Below, piece after piece: positions 9,537-18,571 of a stretch of DNA of 64,000 nt. This DNA comes from Marinilabiliaceae bacterium ANBcel2 (GTDB lineage Bacteria > Bacteroidota > Bacteroidia > Bacteroidales > Marinilabiliaceae). The translations under genes and the position numbers were made by a program. The number at the start of each line of letters is the position of its first letter. Positions within the stretch are counted from its first letter, which is position 1. The notes beneath the pieces were generated by a model. That model worked only from the letters and a program-made list of their open reading frames with translations, did not search any database and was not told the origin of the DNA. The stretch lies in contig JARULA010000002.1 in the NCBI GenBank assembly GCA_029688995.1, forward strand, positions 310,001-374,000, written 5' to 3'.

Positions 9537-10958
9537 TTATCGTAATAATTCAGCTCTGTTCGTGTCTAATTTTAAAAAAATAAAGAGAAGTATTGTAAAA
9601 CCCCATAAAGCAGAGCCTCCATAACTGAAGAAGGGTAAAGGTATTCCTATTACCGGTGCAAGTCCAATAGTCATGCCAATATTTACTATTATATGAAAGA
9701 ATAGAATAGAGACTACAGAGTAACCATAAATACGACTAAATGAGGAGTATTGCCGTTCCGACAGATATATCAGTCGGAGCAACAATGTTATAAATGCTAT
9801 AATTACTGCTGAGGTTCCTATAAACCCCCACTCTTCACCAACTGTACAAAATATAAAATCGGTTGTTTGTTCCGGAACAAAATCAAATTTGGTTTGAGTT
9901 CCCTCCATAAATCCTTTTCCCTGTACTCCTCCCGACCCTATTGCTATTTTTGATTGATTTACATTATAGCCGGCACCATGTGGGTCATCTTTTAATCCTA
10001 TCATTACCATAATTCTATTTTGCTGGTATGCACCTAACATCTCTTCAAAAATGTAGTCGGCTGTATAGGTAAAGCCTATTGATCCCCATAGCATTATTAT
10101 GTATATGATTAAATGTGACTGCCTTTTTAAAAATACTCTTGCTGCAATAAAAAGAGAGGCTGCAGCTATACCTGTAATAACACCAATATTATTACTCATT
10201 TCAGTTGCATCATTGTAAAAAACCTGAGTTACTAATGAATAGCTAATGGCAATTATTAAAAGGGATATTAATGCCGACTTTATCTGTTTATAAAATAGTA
10301 ATGCAATTATAAAGGCAGCGGTTAATGCTAGTATAATCAGGTGATTGGGGATTATCATGGTTAAAATAAATATGATAATTGCTATTATTCCCGCAATAAT
10401 GAAAAACGGACTTAATCCTTCTCGAAAAAATGTAATAACTATTGCTAAAAGAACTAATCCCGATCCAAGATCGTTTTGGAGAATTGTAATTAAAAGAGGG
10501 ATAATAATAATTGCAAATGCTATTAAAATATTCTGTAGTTTTGTAAAAGAGAATTGTGTTCGACTAAGGGTATGTGCTATCATTAATGAAGTTGATACTT
10601 TGGCAAGTTCAATTGGCTGAAATCTCATCCCGGCAATTTCAAACCATGCTTTTGCCGCATTTATTTCAACCCCCACAAAAATTACCATAATAAGCATTAC
10701 TGTTGTTATGATGTAGAACATTCCTGCGAATGCCGCATAAAACTTACTATCTATTAGATAGATTACCCCGATAGTTAAAAATGATATTCCTATCCATATC
10801 AACTGTTTGGTATATTCAGTGCTAAAATCAAATGATACGGGAGCATTTGGCTCAATATTCGCAGCTAAAATATTCATCCAACCAAATGTAACCAGTAAAA
10901 GATAGAGTATTACTGTGAACCAATCGGTACCTTTTATTTTACTTCTGCTGCGCTTCAT
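9537..10958 (-). CDS. rodA: Peptidoglycan glycosyltransferase RodA (SEDS family)
   Basis: A polytopic membrane protein of 473 residues with about ten hydrophobic helices. It is the SEDS glycosyltransferase that polymerises lipid II during cell elongation, in complex with PBP2. Family landmarks include FQPIELAKVS, the NDLGSG loop, the long outer loop with KIAIGSGGVQGKG and TDFIFCTVGEEWGF, and the C-terminal GIPLPFFSYGGSA. At 473 residues it is longer than E. coli RodA (about 370), as in other Bacteroidota, because of extra central helices. It is the last gene of the mre operon, 20 bp after mrdA. Confidence 0.95.
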   Translation of the reverse strand: MKRSRSKIKGTDWFTVILYLLLVTFGWMNILAANIEPNAPVSFDFSTEYTKQLIWIGISFLTIGVIYLIDSKFYAAFAGMFYIITTVMLIMVIFVGVEINAAKAWFEIAGMRFQPIELAKVSTSLMIAHTLSRTQFSFTKLQNILIAFAIIIIPLLITILQNDLGSGLVLLAIVITFFREGLSPFFIIAGIIAIIIFILTMIIPNHLIILALTAAFIIALLFYKQIKSALISLLIIAISYSLVTQVFYNDATEMSNNIGVITGIAAASLFIAARVFLKRQSHLIIYIIMLWGSIGFTYTADYIFEEMLGAYQQNRIMVMIGLKDDPHGAGYNVNQSKIAIGSGGVQGKGFMEGTQTKFDFVPEQTTDFIFCTVGEEWGFIGTSAVIIAFITLLLRLIYLSERQYSSFSRIYGYSVVSILFFHIIVNIGMTIGLAPVIGIPLPFFSYGGSALWGFTILLFIFLKLDTNRAELLR

Positions 10959-10978
10959 TATAGAATATTTTTCTGTTT

Positions 10979-12847
10979 TTACTCCTGCTCTACTCTATTT
11001 TCTGATTCTGCAATTTTTTCGTTGATATTTAAATTGAGCATTCTCTCTTCGACCCATCTTCTTGTGTAATGAATTTCAGAGTTGAGATACTGCTCTATTA
11101 TTAAGCTTGCTATTGGTGCTGCTACCGAGGAGCCTGAGCCTGCGTTTTCAACAAAAACGGCAATAGCTATTTCGGGATCTTCTTTAGGAGCAAAGGCTAT
11201 AAATACACTATGATTCTCTCCATGAGGGTTTTGTGATGTTCCGGTTTTACCACATACCGATATCCCGGGAATTTGAGCTATTCTTGCTGTGCTTCCAAAA
11301 TCTCCCAATATAGATTGTTCCATTCCCTCTATTACCGGTTCATAGTGAGCAGAGTCAACGTTTGAATAGTGTCTTATATTAAATTTATCAGGAATTGTTA
11401 CTCCTTCTATATCCTTTATTATTCTGGGAGTATAGTAATAACCTCTGTTTGCAATGGTAGCTGCTACATTAGCCATTTGTAAAGGTGTGGTTAAAACTTC
11501 ACCCTGCCCAATTCCCAGTGAGAGTACAGTTAATGATCCCCATACATTATTATAAATTCTATCGTAATAGTATGAATTGGGGAGAAAACCGGATGTTTCG
11601 TTGAACAGATCACTTCCCGGACGCTCGCCTAATCCATAGCTTAGAAGGTATTCACGCCACTTGCTTAATCCTTCAGATGGGCTTGCGTATTTGGGGTTAT
11701 CAATTACATTTCTAAAAATCTCGCAGAAGTGAGAATTACATGAATTGGCAATTGATGAAACAAGGTTGACGGGATTGTAGTGAGGTCGGCAACTAACACG
11801 TACTCCGGGAGCATAGTATGCCCCAATGCATGAGTATCTTTGTGACGGATCCAGTACATCCTCTTCAAGAGCCATTAGGGCCATAAGCACTTTAAAAGTT
11901 GAGCCTGGGGGATAGCTTGACATTGTAGCTCTGTTTAATAGGGGAGAGAGCGTATCATGAGCAAGAACAGGAAAGTTTTCAGATCTGTTTCTTCCGATTA
12001 AGAGTGATGGGTCGTAGGTCGGACTCGAGACCATTGAGAGAATCTCCCCGGATGAGGGTTCTAGTGCTACTATTGCTCCGGTCTTATTTTGCATTATTTT
12101 CTCTCCGTAAGCCTGTAAATCTATATCGATACTTATTGTTAAGTCCTTTCCTGCAATAGCAGCACTATCCATACGCCCCCCTCTTAAAGAGCCTTTTTCT
12201 CTGCCATGCACATCAACCAAAATATATCTGGCTCCTTTTTCCCCTCTTAGCTCTTTTTCGTAGGTGTTTTCTATTCCGCTTATTCCTGCATAATCTCCCG
12301 CACGATAATATGAGTCTCTCTCTATCATGGCATCGTTGACTTCTGTTACATATCCTAAAATGTGAGCTGCATTTGGATATTCATATTTTCTTACTGTTCT
12401 GCGACGAGTAAAAAATCCGGGGAATTTATAGAGATGCTCCTGTAATATTGTATGTTTTTCTGCCGATAGCTGCTTAAAAAAGAGTGATGGTTGAAATGTA
12501 GATATTCTTCTTCTTTGAATGTTATATTCAACATTGGCGAAGAGCCGGTCGAGATGTTTTTTATCTATTCCAAGTAAATTACAAAATTTGGTACTATCAA
12601 ATGGTGTTACCTCACGTGGAACGATCATTATATCGTATGTGGCTTGATTTGCCACAACTAGATTTTTGTTACGATCATATATTAATCCGCGGGCAGCAAA
12701 TTCGGTAAGTTTTCTTTGTGTATTACTTTCGGCCGAGAACTTATAAGAGGGATCAACAACCTGAAGCATAAAAAGTTTACCTATAAAAATAAGTCCCACT
12801 AATATAATGGCAATAACAATCAATATGGTTCTGTTATTACTTCCCAC
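10979..12847 (-). CDS. mrdA: Penicillin-binding protein 2, transpeptidase
   Basis: A 622-residue class B penicillin-binding protein that cross-links peptidoglycan during elongation, the partner of RodA. There is one N-terminal membrane anchor (about 8-28), then a pedestal/dimerisation domain with RGLIYDRN, then the transpeptidase domain. Its active site is complete: SxxK at S316-K319 (PPGSTFK), SxN at S369-N371, and KTG at 534-536 (CGKTGTSQ). The start codon is GTG at 12847; no upstream ATG is available in the 18-bp gap to mreD. A C-terminal extension of about 40 charged residues follows the transpeptidase fold. Confidence 0.95.
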   Translation of the reverse strand: MGSNNRTILIVIAIILVGLIFIGKLFMLQVVDPSYKFSAESNTQRKLTEFAARGLIYDRNKNLVVANQATYDIMIVPREVTPFDSTKFCNLLGIDKKHLDRLFANVEYNIQRRRISTFQPSLFFKQLSAEKHTILQEHLYKFPGFFTRRRTVRKYEYPNAAHILGYVTEVNDAMIERDSYYRAGDYAGISGIENTYEKELRGEKGARYILVDVHGREKGSLRGGRMDSAAIAGKDLTISIDIDLQAYGEKIMQNKTGAIVALEPSSGEILSMVSSPTYDPSLLIGRNRSENFPVLAHDTLSPLLNRATMSSYPPGSTFKVLMALMALEEDVLDPSQRYSCIGAYYAPGVRVSCRPHYNPVNLVSSIANSCNSHFCEIFRNVIDNPKYASPSEGLSKWREYLLSYGLGERPGSDLFNETSGFLPNSYYYDRIYNNVWGSLTVLSLGIGQGEVLTTPLQMANVAATIANRGYYYTPRIIKDIEGVTIPDKFNIRHYSNVDSAHYEPVIEGMEQSILGDFGSTARIAQIPGISVCGKTGTSQNPHGENHSVFIAFAPKEDPEIAIAVFVENAGSGSSVAAPIASLIIEQYLNSEIHYTRRWVEERMLNLNINEKIAESENRVEQE

Positions 12848-12865
12848 TACGATATCTGTTTTATA

Positions 12866-13381
12866 TTATCTGCGTTTATTTCTTTTGCCAAACATTTGTG
12901 CTATCATTATAATTAAAGATGTTACTATTGTACTGGCTACTATTTTTGATAGTGTTGTTGTAAAATCAGTAAAAGTGAATGCCTCTGTAAAAAAGAGAAA
13001 AAAATGGTGAGCTGTTATACCAATTAAAATATATTTAAAAAACCATGCATTTCCAAAGTGAGAAGGAACGGGAAGACTGCCCGGTTCATATCCGTCACGC
13101 GGAGCAAAATATTTTAGGATATAGGGTCGTGTGAAACAGAGAAAAACTGTAGCTGATGCATGCAGTCCAATTGAATTGGTAAATGCATCAATTATAAGTC
13201 CGGTAATAAACCCGGTTGTGAAAAGAAGCCAGTTAGAGATATTTACCGGAAGAGATAAAATAATAAGCAGATATAAAAAGGGGTTTATATAGATACCAAA
13301 ATCAATATTATTTAATATAAGCACTTGTGCCAATATTATAATAATAAAATTTACTATATATTTCCCTAGTGAGCTAATCAT
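12866..13381 (-). CDS. mreD: Rod shape-determining protein MreD
   Basis: A small membrane protein of 171 residues with about five hydrophobic helices and a central GLIIDAFTNSIGLHASA motif typical of MreD. It links MreC and the elongasome in the inner membrane. Sequence conservation is weak in this family, so the assignment leans on position between mreC and mrdA. The start overlaps the mreC stop by eight bases (ATGATTAG), pointing to translational coupling. Confidence 0.9.
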   Translation of the reverse strand: MISSLGKYIVNFIIIILAQVLILNNIDFGIYINPFLYLLIILSLPVNISNWLLFTTGFITGLIIDAFTNSIGLHASATVFLCFTRPYILKYFAPRDGYEPGSLPVPSHFGNAWFFKYILIGITAHHFFLFFTEAFTFTDFTTTLSKIVASTIVTSLIIMIAQMFGKRNKRR

Positions 13382-14201
13382 TTAATGTCCTGTTTTCCAG
13401 ATTTAACTGCTCTTTTTTATTTATTTTTTTTACTGCTTCAACATAAGTTAGATTTTTAAAATCTACTGAAAGTTTAACACGTATATTATAAAAACCCTCT
13501 CCACTTATTAATTCATAATCTTGAATTGTACCTATTAATATCCCTTCGGGGAATATAGTTGAATAACCGCTCGATACTACTGCATCTCCTGTTGAAACCG
13601 TTGCGTGGGCCGGAATTTCGGATAATATTGCATGTTGATATGATTTTCCGTTCCATTCCAGAGTTCCAAAAAAATTACTCTCCTTTAACTTTGCTGATAT
13701 TTTCAATTGAGTATTTAACAGAGAAAGTACAGTTGAGTAGTTTTGTGATGTATATCGTACCACTCCTACTACTCCTCGTGCCGAAATTACTCCATCGCCT
13801 CTGTTTATGCCATCTCTTTCTCCTTTATTTAGAGTGATATAGTTGTGAAGACGATTAACCGAATTATTTATAATTTTAGCCGGACGGTATATATACTCTA
13901 CGCTATCTTCCATTATAGAATATATATCGTCAATTTCTTTATCAATTTTGTTATCGGGCAAAAGAGTTCGTAAATATGCGTTTTCTCTTGACAACTCTTC
14001 GTTTGCCTCTTTTAAGGAGAAGTAGTCGGTGAAACCCGAGGAGAGTTGAAGTAGTGAAGCAGTTACATTGCCTGATGATTTTAAAAATGTTTCTTTATGA
14101 TGTTGATTATAGCTAATGAGCAGGTAAAAGCTGAATACTTCAAACAGCAGAAAGAAGAAAACAAGATTATACTTTATTATAAATCTTATAATGTTACTCA
14201 T
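13374..14201 (-). CDS. mreC: Rod shape-determining protein MreC
   Basis: A 275-residue bitopic protein: one N-terminal membrane helix (about 10-30), a coiled coil (about 60-95, ANEELSRENAYLRTLL), then the periplasmic double beta-barrel with GVISARGVVGVV and FPEGILIGTI. MreC scaffolds PBP2 and RodA and couples them to MreB filaments. It lies 64 bp after mreB and overlaps mreD by eight bases. Confidence 0.95.
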   Translation of the reverse strand: MSNIIRFIIKYNLVFFFLLFEVFSFYLLISYNQHHKETFLKSSGNVTASLLQLSSGFTDYFSLKEANEELSRENAYLRTLLPDNKIDKEIDDIYSIMEDSVEYIYRPAKIINNSVNRLHNYITLNKGERDGINRGDGVISARGVVGVVRYTSQNYSTVLSLLNTQLKISAKLKESNFFGTLEWNGKSYQHAILSEIPAHATVSTGDAVVSSGYSTIFPEGILIGTIQDYELISGEGFYNIRVKLSVDFKNLTYVEAVKKINKKEQLNLENRTLND

Positions 14202-14265
14202 AGCCTTATTGCTGAAACTCTGTTTTAATCTCTTTTTCTGCTCAAATAGTTATCTATGCAGCTCT

Positions 14266-15291
14266 TTACCTAAGTAGAAACTGGAATTGATCCCTTTTTT
14301 TAAGAGCTATCCCTGTTCCTCTTGCAACTGCATGTAAAGGATTCTCGGCAATGTGAAACGGAATGTTGAGTTTATTTGTTAACCTTTTATCAAGTCCGCG
14401 GAGCATAGCTCCTCCTCCGGCCAGATATATTCCCCTTTCAACAATGTCGGCATATAGCTCGGGCGGTGTTTGTTCCAGAGCATTTAAGATTGCTGTCTCC
14501 ATCTTAGAGATTGATTTTTCAAGACAGTGAGAGATCTCCTGATATGAAACGGGCACCTCTATAGGCAGGGCAGTCATTTGGTTTGGGCCGTTAACAATAT
14601 AATCGGCCGGGGGATCATCCAATTCGGGAAGAGCTGACCCTACTCGTATTTTTATCTCTTCAGCCGTTCTTTCTCCTATTTTTATATTGTGTTGACGTCT
14701 CATGTACTCCATAATATCAGCAGTAAGGTCATCTCCCGCTATGCGGATAGATTTGTTGGTTACAATTCCTCCTAATGAAATTACTGCGATTTCTGTTGAT
14801 CCACCTCCAATATCAACAATCATATGCCCTTCGGGAGCTTCAACATCAAGTCCAATTCCTAAGGCTGCAGCCATAGGTTCATATATCATATAAACCTCTC
14901 TACCTCCTGCATGTTCTGCTGAATCACGAACTGCTCTTATCTCTACTTCTGTACTTCCGGAAGGGATACATACCACAACTGTAAGTGAGGGAGTGAAAAT
15001 ACGATTTTTGTTATTGTCGATCATTTTGATCATCCCTCTAATCATTTGCTCTGCAGCATTAAAATCGGCAATAACTCCATCTCTTAGAGGACGTATTGTA
15101 TATATGTTATCATGGGTTTTACCATGCATTTGACGTGCTTTTTCTCCTATTGCAACTAACTTGTCGGTGCGTCGGTCTAAAGCAACAATACTGGGTTCAT
15201 CTACAACTATTTTATCATTGTGGATAATTATTGTATTGGCAGTTCCCAGGTCCATCGCCAGTTCCTGGGAGAGAAAAGAAAATAATCCCAT
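14266..15291 (-). CDS. mreB: Rod shape-determining protein MreB, bacterial actin
   Basis: A 341-residue actin homologue that forms membrane-bound filaments and steers elongation. Phosphate-binding loops are intact: MDLGTANTII near the N-terminus, the central VDIGGGSTEIAVIS, and the adenosine-binding LAGGGAMLRGL near the C-terminus. The short N-terminal FSFLSQEL segment is a plausible amphipathic membrane anchor. Length equals the family norm. It follows purH by 13 bp and leads mreC, mreD, mrdA and rodA. Confidence 0.98.
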   Translation of the reverse strand: MGLFSFLSQELAMDLGTANTIIIHNDKIVVDEPSIVALDRRTDKLVAIGEKARQMHGKTHDNIYTIRPLRDGVIADFNAAEQMIRGMIKMIDNNKNRIFTPSLTVVVCIPSGSTEVEIRAVRDSAEHAGGREVYMIYEPMAAALGIGLDVEAPEGHMIVDIGGGSTEIAVISLGGIVTNKSIRIAGDDLTADIMEYMRRQHNIKIGERTAEEIKIRVGSALPELDDPPADYIVNGPNQMTALPIEVPVSYQEISHCLEKSISKMETAILNALEQTPPELYADIVERGIYLAGGGAMLRGLDKRLTNKLNIPFHIAENPLHAVARGTGIALKKRDQFQFLLR

Positions 15292-15304
15292 TTAACTCTC
15301 TGTT

Positions 15305-16828
15305 TTAATGTTTAAAATGTCTGTTGCCTGTAAAAACCATAGATATATTGTTTTTATTGCAATACTCTATAGTTTCATTATCTCTGATCGACCCTCCCGG
15401 TTGAATAACTGAATTAATTCCTGCCTTATGGCCTATATCTACCGAATCGGCAAAAGGAAAAAATGCATCTGATGCCATGACAGAGTCTTTAAGGTCAAAA
15501 TCAAATGATTGAGCTTTTGATATAGCATGTTTAAGGGCATCAACTCTTGATGTTTGCCCCACTCCGCTGGCACAAAGCTGTTTGTTTTTAGCAATAACTA
15601 TGGCATTTGATTTTGAATGTTTTACTATTTTATTGGCAAAAATTAAATCTTCTATCTGTTTTTTGTCAGGTGCTTTATCTGTAACAGCTTTAAGATCTGA
15701 TTCATTTTCGGTTTTATAATCACCCTCTTGATATAAAATGCCGTTAAGAAGCGTTTTTGTTACGATCTCACTTTTAACCTGAGATTTTTGTATTAATATT
15801 ATTCTGTTTTTTTTCTTTTTTAATATGGTAAGGGCCTCTTCGTCATATCCGGGAGCAATAATAACTTCAAAAAAGATTTTATTAATCTCTTTTGCTGTAT
15901 TAACATCTATGTTTTTGTTGCTCACTATAATTCCACCAAAGGCAGATATTGGATCACCCGCAAGAGCTTTACTCCATGCCGTGGTTAAATTATCATCCGA
16001 TGCCAGTCCGCATGCATTATTATGCTTTAATATAGCTAAAGTTGTTTCATTAAATTCTGCTATTAATGTTACTGCCGCATCAATGTCTAAAAGGTTGTTA
16101 TAGGAGATCTCTTTTCCATGGAGTTGATCAAATATTGTATCAAAATTTCCGTAAAAGATCGCTTTTTGATGAGGATTTTCTCCATAGCGCAGAGATTTTG
16201 TATTATCAACAGATTGGCGTATTGAAGGATATTTGCCTTTACTAAAATAGTTAAATATTGCTGAGTCGTATCCTGATGAAACTGCAAATGCTGCAGTTGC
16301 AAACTCTATTCGCTGCTCTTCAGTTGTCTCTCCTTTGCCCTCTTTTAAGATGTTAAGCAGACTTTTATAGTGTTCGATTGAAGGAATTATTACAACATCT
16401 TTATAATTTTTTGCTGCAGCTCTTATTAATGAAATTCCTCCAATATCAATTTTTTCAATAATATCTTTATGAGCAGCTCCTGATTCTACTGTTTTCTCAA
16501 AAGGGTAGAGATCGGTTATAATAAGATCTAAATTCGGAATCTCATATTTATCAACTTCTTCCTGATCATTTTTGTTATCATCTCTGCATAGAATACCACC
16601 AAATATTTTGGGATGTAATGTTTTTACTCTTCCCCCAAGTATTGATGGATATCCTGTTAAGGATTCAACACTTTTTACTTTAATTCCCATTTTTTCTATG
16701 AAAGACTGGGTGCCTCCTGTTGAGAATATTGTTACTCCTAAATTATTTAACTCTTTAACTATCTCTTCAAGTCCATCTTTATGAAAAACAGAAATGAGAG
16801 CACTTTTTATCTTTTTTGTGTTATCCAT
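15305..16828 (-). CDS. purH: Bifunctional AICAR formyltransferase / IMP cyclohydrolase
   Basis: A 507-residue enzyme for the last two steps of purine synthesis: formylation of AICAR and closure to IMP. The N-terminal MGS-like cyclohydrolase domain (about 1-195) has STGGT and GGRVKTLHPKIFGGIL. The C-terminal transformylase domain (about 200-507) has the catalytic KHNNACGLA and a closing GGSIRDNETIEYC. Complete, at standard length. It is the promoter-proximal gene of the mre-rod run, 13 bp before mreB, so purine supply and cell-wall elongation genes share a transcript at least in part. The start is ATG 16828. Confidence 0.97.
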   Translation of the reverse strand: MDNTKKIKSALISVFHKDGLEEIVKELNNLGVTIFSTGGTQSFIEKMGIKVKSVESLTGYPSILGGRVKTLHPKIFGGILCRDDNKNDQEEVDKYEIPNLDLIITDLYPFEKTVESGAAHKDIIEKIDIGGISLIRAAAKNYKDVVIIPSIEHYKSLLNILKEGKGETTEEQRIEFATAAFAVSSGYDSAIFNYFSKGKYPSIRQSVDNTKSLRYGENPHQKAIFYGNFDTIFDQLHGKEISYNNLLDIDAAVTLIAEFNETTLAILKHNNACGLASDDNLTTAWSKALAGDPISAFGGIIVSNKNIDVNTAKEINKIFFEVIIAPGYDEEALTILKKKKNRIILIQKSQVKSEIVTKTLLNGILYQEGDYKTENESDLKAVTDKAPDKKQIEDLIFANKIVKHSKSNAIVIAKNKQLCASGVGQTSRVDALKHAISKAQSFDFDLKDSVMASDAFFPFADSVDIGHKAGINSVIQPGGSIRDNETIEYCNKNNISMVFTGNRHFKH

Positions 16829-16902
16829 TTTTAATTTATATCTTAAAACTTGAGATTAGCTTGTGAAAATAATCAAATTTTATTCAATATTTCACTAAAA
16901 CG

Positions 16903-16910
16903 CAAAAATA
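16903..16910 (-). promoter_or_regulatory. Candidate -7 promoter element for the purH-mre-rod operon
   Basis: On the minus strand it reads TATTTTTG followed by C, matching TAnnTTTG. It lies 75 bp before the purH ATG in the 183-bp gap separating purH from the divergent sirtuin gene. No clear -33 TTTG was seen. Confidence 0.45.
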
Positions 16911-17011
16911 AGAAAATAAGGAGATTTAACCTGACTTAATCACCTTTTTTACTGGATAAGTTTTCTCTTAATTGATGTGGATGTTAACTGTTTAAGTTTA
17001 ATTGTTATAAT

Positions 17012-17704
17012 ATGCAAAATCTTGTTGTATTATCCGGAGCCGGAATGAGTGCCGAAAGTGGAATTCCAACTTTTAGAGATATGGGTGGTATTTGGGAGAA
17101 ATATGACCTTACCACTGTTGCCTCGCCCGATGCCTGGGAAAATAATAGAGAGCTTGTTTTACGATTCTATAATGAGCGTCGAAAAAAACTTTTTGAGTGC
17201 CATCCTAATAAAGGGCATAAAGTTGTAGCACAGTTAGAAGACTACTTTAATGTAACTGTTGTTACTCAAAATGTGGATGATTTACATGAGAGAGCCGGGA
17301 GCAGTAATGTTTTACATTTGCATGGAGAGCTTAAAAAAGCGCGCAGTACTGTTGACCCATCTCTGATTTATGAATTGAGCTCCTGGGAGCTTAAAACTGG
17401 AGATTTATGTGATAAAGGTTCACAGTTGCGTCCTCATATTGTTTGGTTTGGAGAGTCGGTGGATAATATCTATCCTGCTGTTGATATTATTCGTTCGGCT
17501 GATATTTTAATTGTTGCAGGTACATCATTAAATGTCTATCCTGCAGCCGGATTAATAGATTTTGCTTCTTTTAACACTCCTGTTTATGTTATTGATCCCG
17601 GACATCCTAAAGTAGATAAAAGCAGCAATATCACTGTTATACAAAAAAGTGTAACAGAAGGTTTTGCTTTATTATTTGATGATCTTACCGGGCAAAATAG
17701 CTAA
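17012..17704 (+). CDS. cobB: Sirtuin (SIR2 family NAD-dependent deacylase) lacking the zinc cysteines
   Basis: A 230-residue sirtuin that removes acyl groups from lysines using NAD. The NAD pocket is complete: GAGMSAESGIPTFRD at the N-terminus, TQNVDDLHERAG, the catalytic histidine in LHLHGEL, and AGTSLNVYPAAGL. The region between HGEL and LRPHIVWFGE, which in classical sirtuins holds four zinc-binding cysteines, has only one cysteine (GDLCDKG). Related Bacteroidota sirtuins that I recall also lack the tetrad, so this is a family trait rather than damage. It is divergent from purH and convergent with comF, four bases apart. The targets are unknown. Confidence 0.9.
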   Translation: MQNLVVLSGAGMSAESGIPTFRDMGGIWEKYDLTTVASPDAWENNRELVLRFYNERRKKLFECHPNKGHKVVAQLEDYFNVTVVTQNVDDLHERAGSSNVLHLHGELKKARSTVDPSLIYELSSWELKTGDLCDKGSQLRPHIVWFGESVDNIYPAVDIIRSADILIVAGTSLNVYPAAGLIDFASFNTPVYVIDPGHPKVDKSSNITVIQKSVTEGFALLFDDLTGQNS

Positions 17705-17708
17705 TTAT

Positions 17709-18428
17709 TTATTCTATCTCGGTATAGGCAATTGTTAAAATATAGAGGTTAATGTTTTTAAGATTGTTTAATTTATTGCAGCATGCCTCTAATGTTGCTC
17801 CGGTGGTTATAACATCATCTATTAATAATACTTTTTTATCTTTTATTTCGTTGTTGTTATTAACCCTAAAACTCTCCTCACAGTTAAGCCATCTATCATA
17901 TTTATGTTTTGATGTTTGTGAATGTGCCGGTGCTACTCTTTGTAAAAGATTGTTCTCTACAGGAATTCCTGTTACTTTTGAAATTCCCTGAGCTATTTTT
18001 GCACATTGGTTATAGCCTCTATCTTTCTCTTTTGAGGGATGTAGTGGAACAGGAATAATTATATCAGCTTTTTTAAAAATAGTTGAGTTTATATAGATAT
18101 GACCGGCAATCTCTCCCAAAAATATTCCGCATTGCGGATCGTTTTTATACTTTAAGCGATATATTAAGTTTTGCACTGTCTCATTTTGTCTAAATAGAAA
18201 AATTGATGATGCAAACTCTATTTTTGTTCTTCCCCAAAAGGTTTTATTTACCGGATTGCTATAGAACTGTTCGTATCGCGAATATGGTAGAGATGTTAAA
18301 CATCTTCTGCATAAATATAGCTCTTTCTTGTTTAGTGCCGTATAACATTTTTTACAAACAGATGGAAAAAAGAGAGCCGTAAAATCTATTATAGATCTTT
18401 TTAATATAGTTATAAGGGTTAAGAGCAT
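17709..18428 (-). CDS. comF: ComF family phosphoribosyltransferase-like protein
   Basis: A 239-residue ComF homologue. The N-terminal zinc-ribbon cysteines (CKKC ... CRRC, about residues 20-42) precede a type I phosphoribosyltransferase fold with the PRPP loop VLLIDDVITTGATLEAC near residues 200-215 and IIPVPLHPSKEKDRGYNQ upstream. In naturally competent bacteria ComF helps transformation, probably acting on single-stranded DNA in the cytoplasm; the exact reaction is unsettled. It is a single gene, convergent with the sirtuin gene. No other competence gene lies in the window. Confidence 0.9.
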   Translation of the reverse strand: MLLTLITILKRSIIDFTALFFPSVCKKCYTALNKKELYLCRRCLTSLPYSRYEQFYSNPVNKTFWGRTKIEFASSIFLFRQNETVQNLIYRLKYKNDPQCGIFLGEIAGHIYINSTIFKKADIIIPVPLHPSKEKDRGYNQCAKIAQGISKVTGIPVENNLLQRVAPAHSQTSKHKYDRWLNCEESFRVNNNNEIKDKKVLLIDDVITTGATLEACCNKLNNLKNINLYILTIAYTEIE

Positions 18429-18571
18429 ATATTTTTTATAATTGAGAGGGGATTATCCAATTTTTAAATTGTTTACATTTACAATATAAAAAGCAGTTTT
18501 ATTATTAGCAATAGTTGTTTTGTGATAAAACGATGGTGTGTTTAAGAAATAATTTATAAAACTTTAATTTG

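Noticed and set aside
12608-12623. CACGTG core resembling a parS site
   Set aside because: Only about 11 of 16 positions fit the parS consensus, it lies inside mrdA, and the left arm does not match. Treated as chance.
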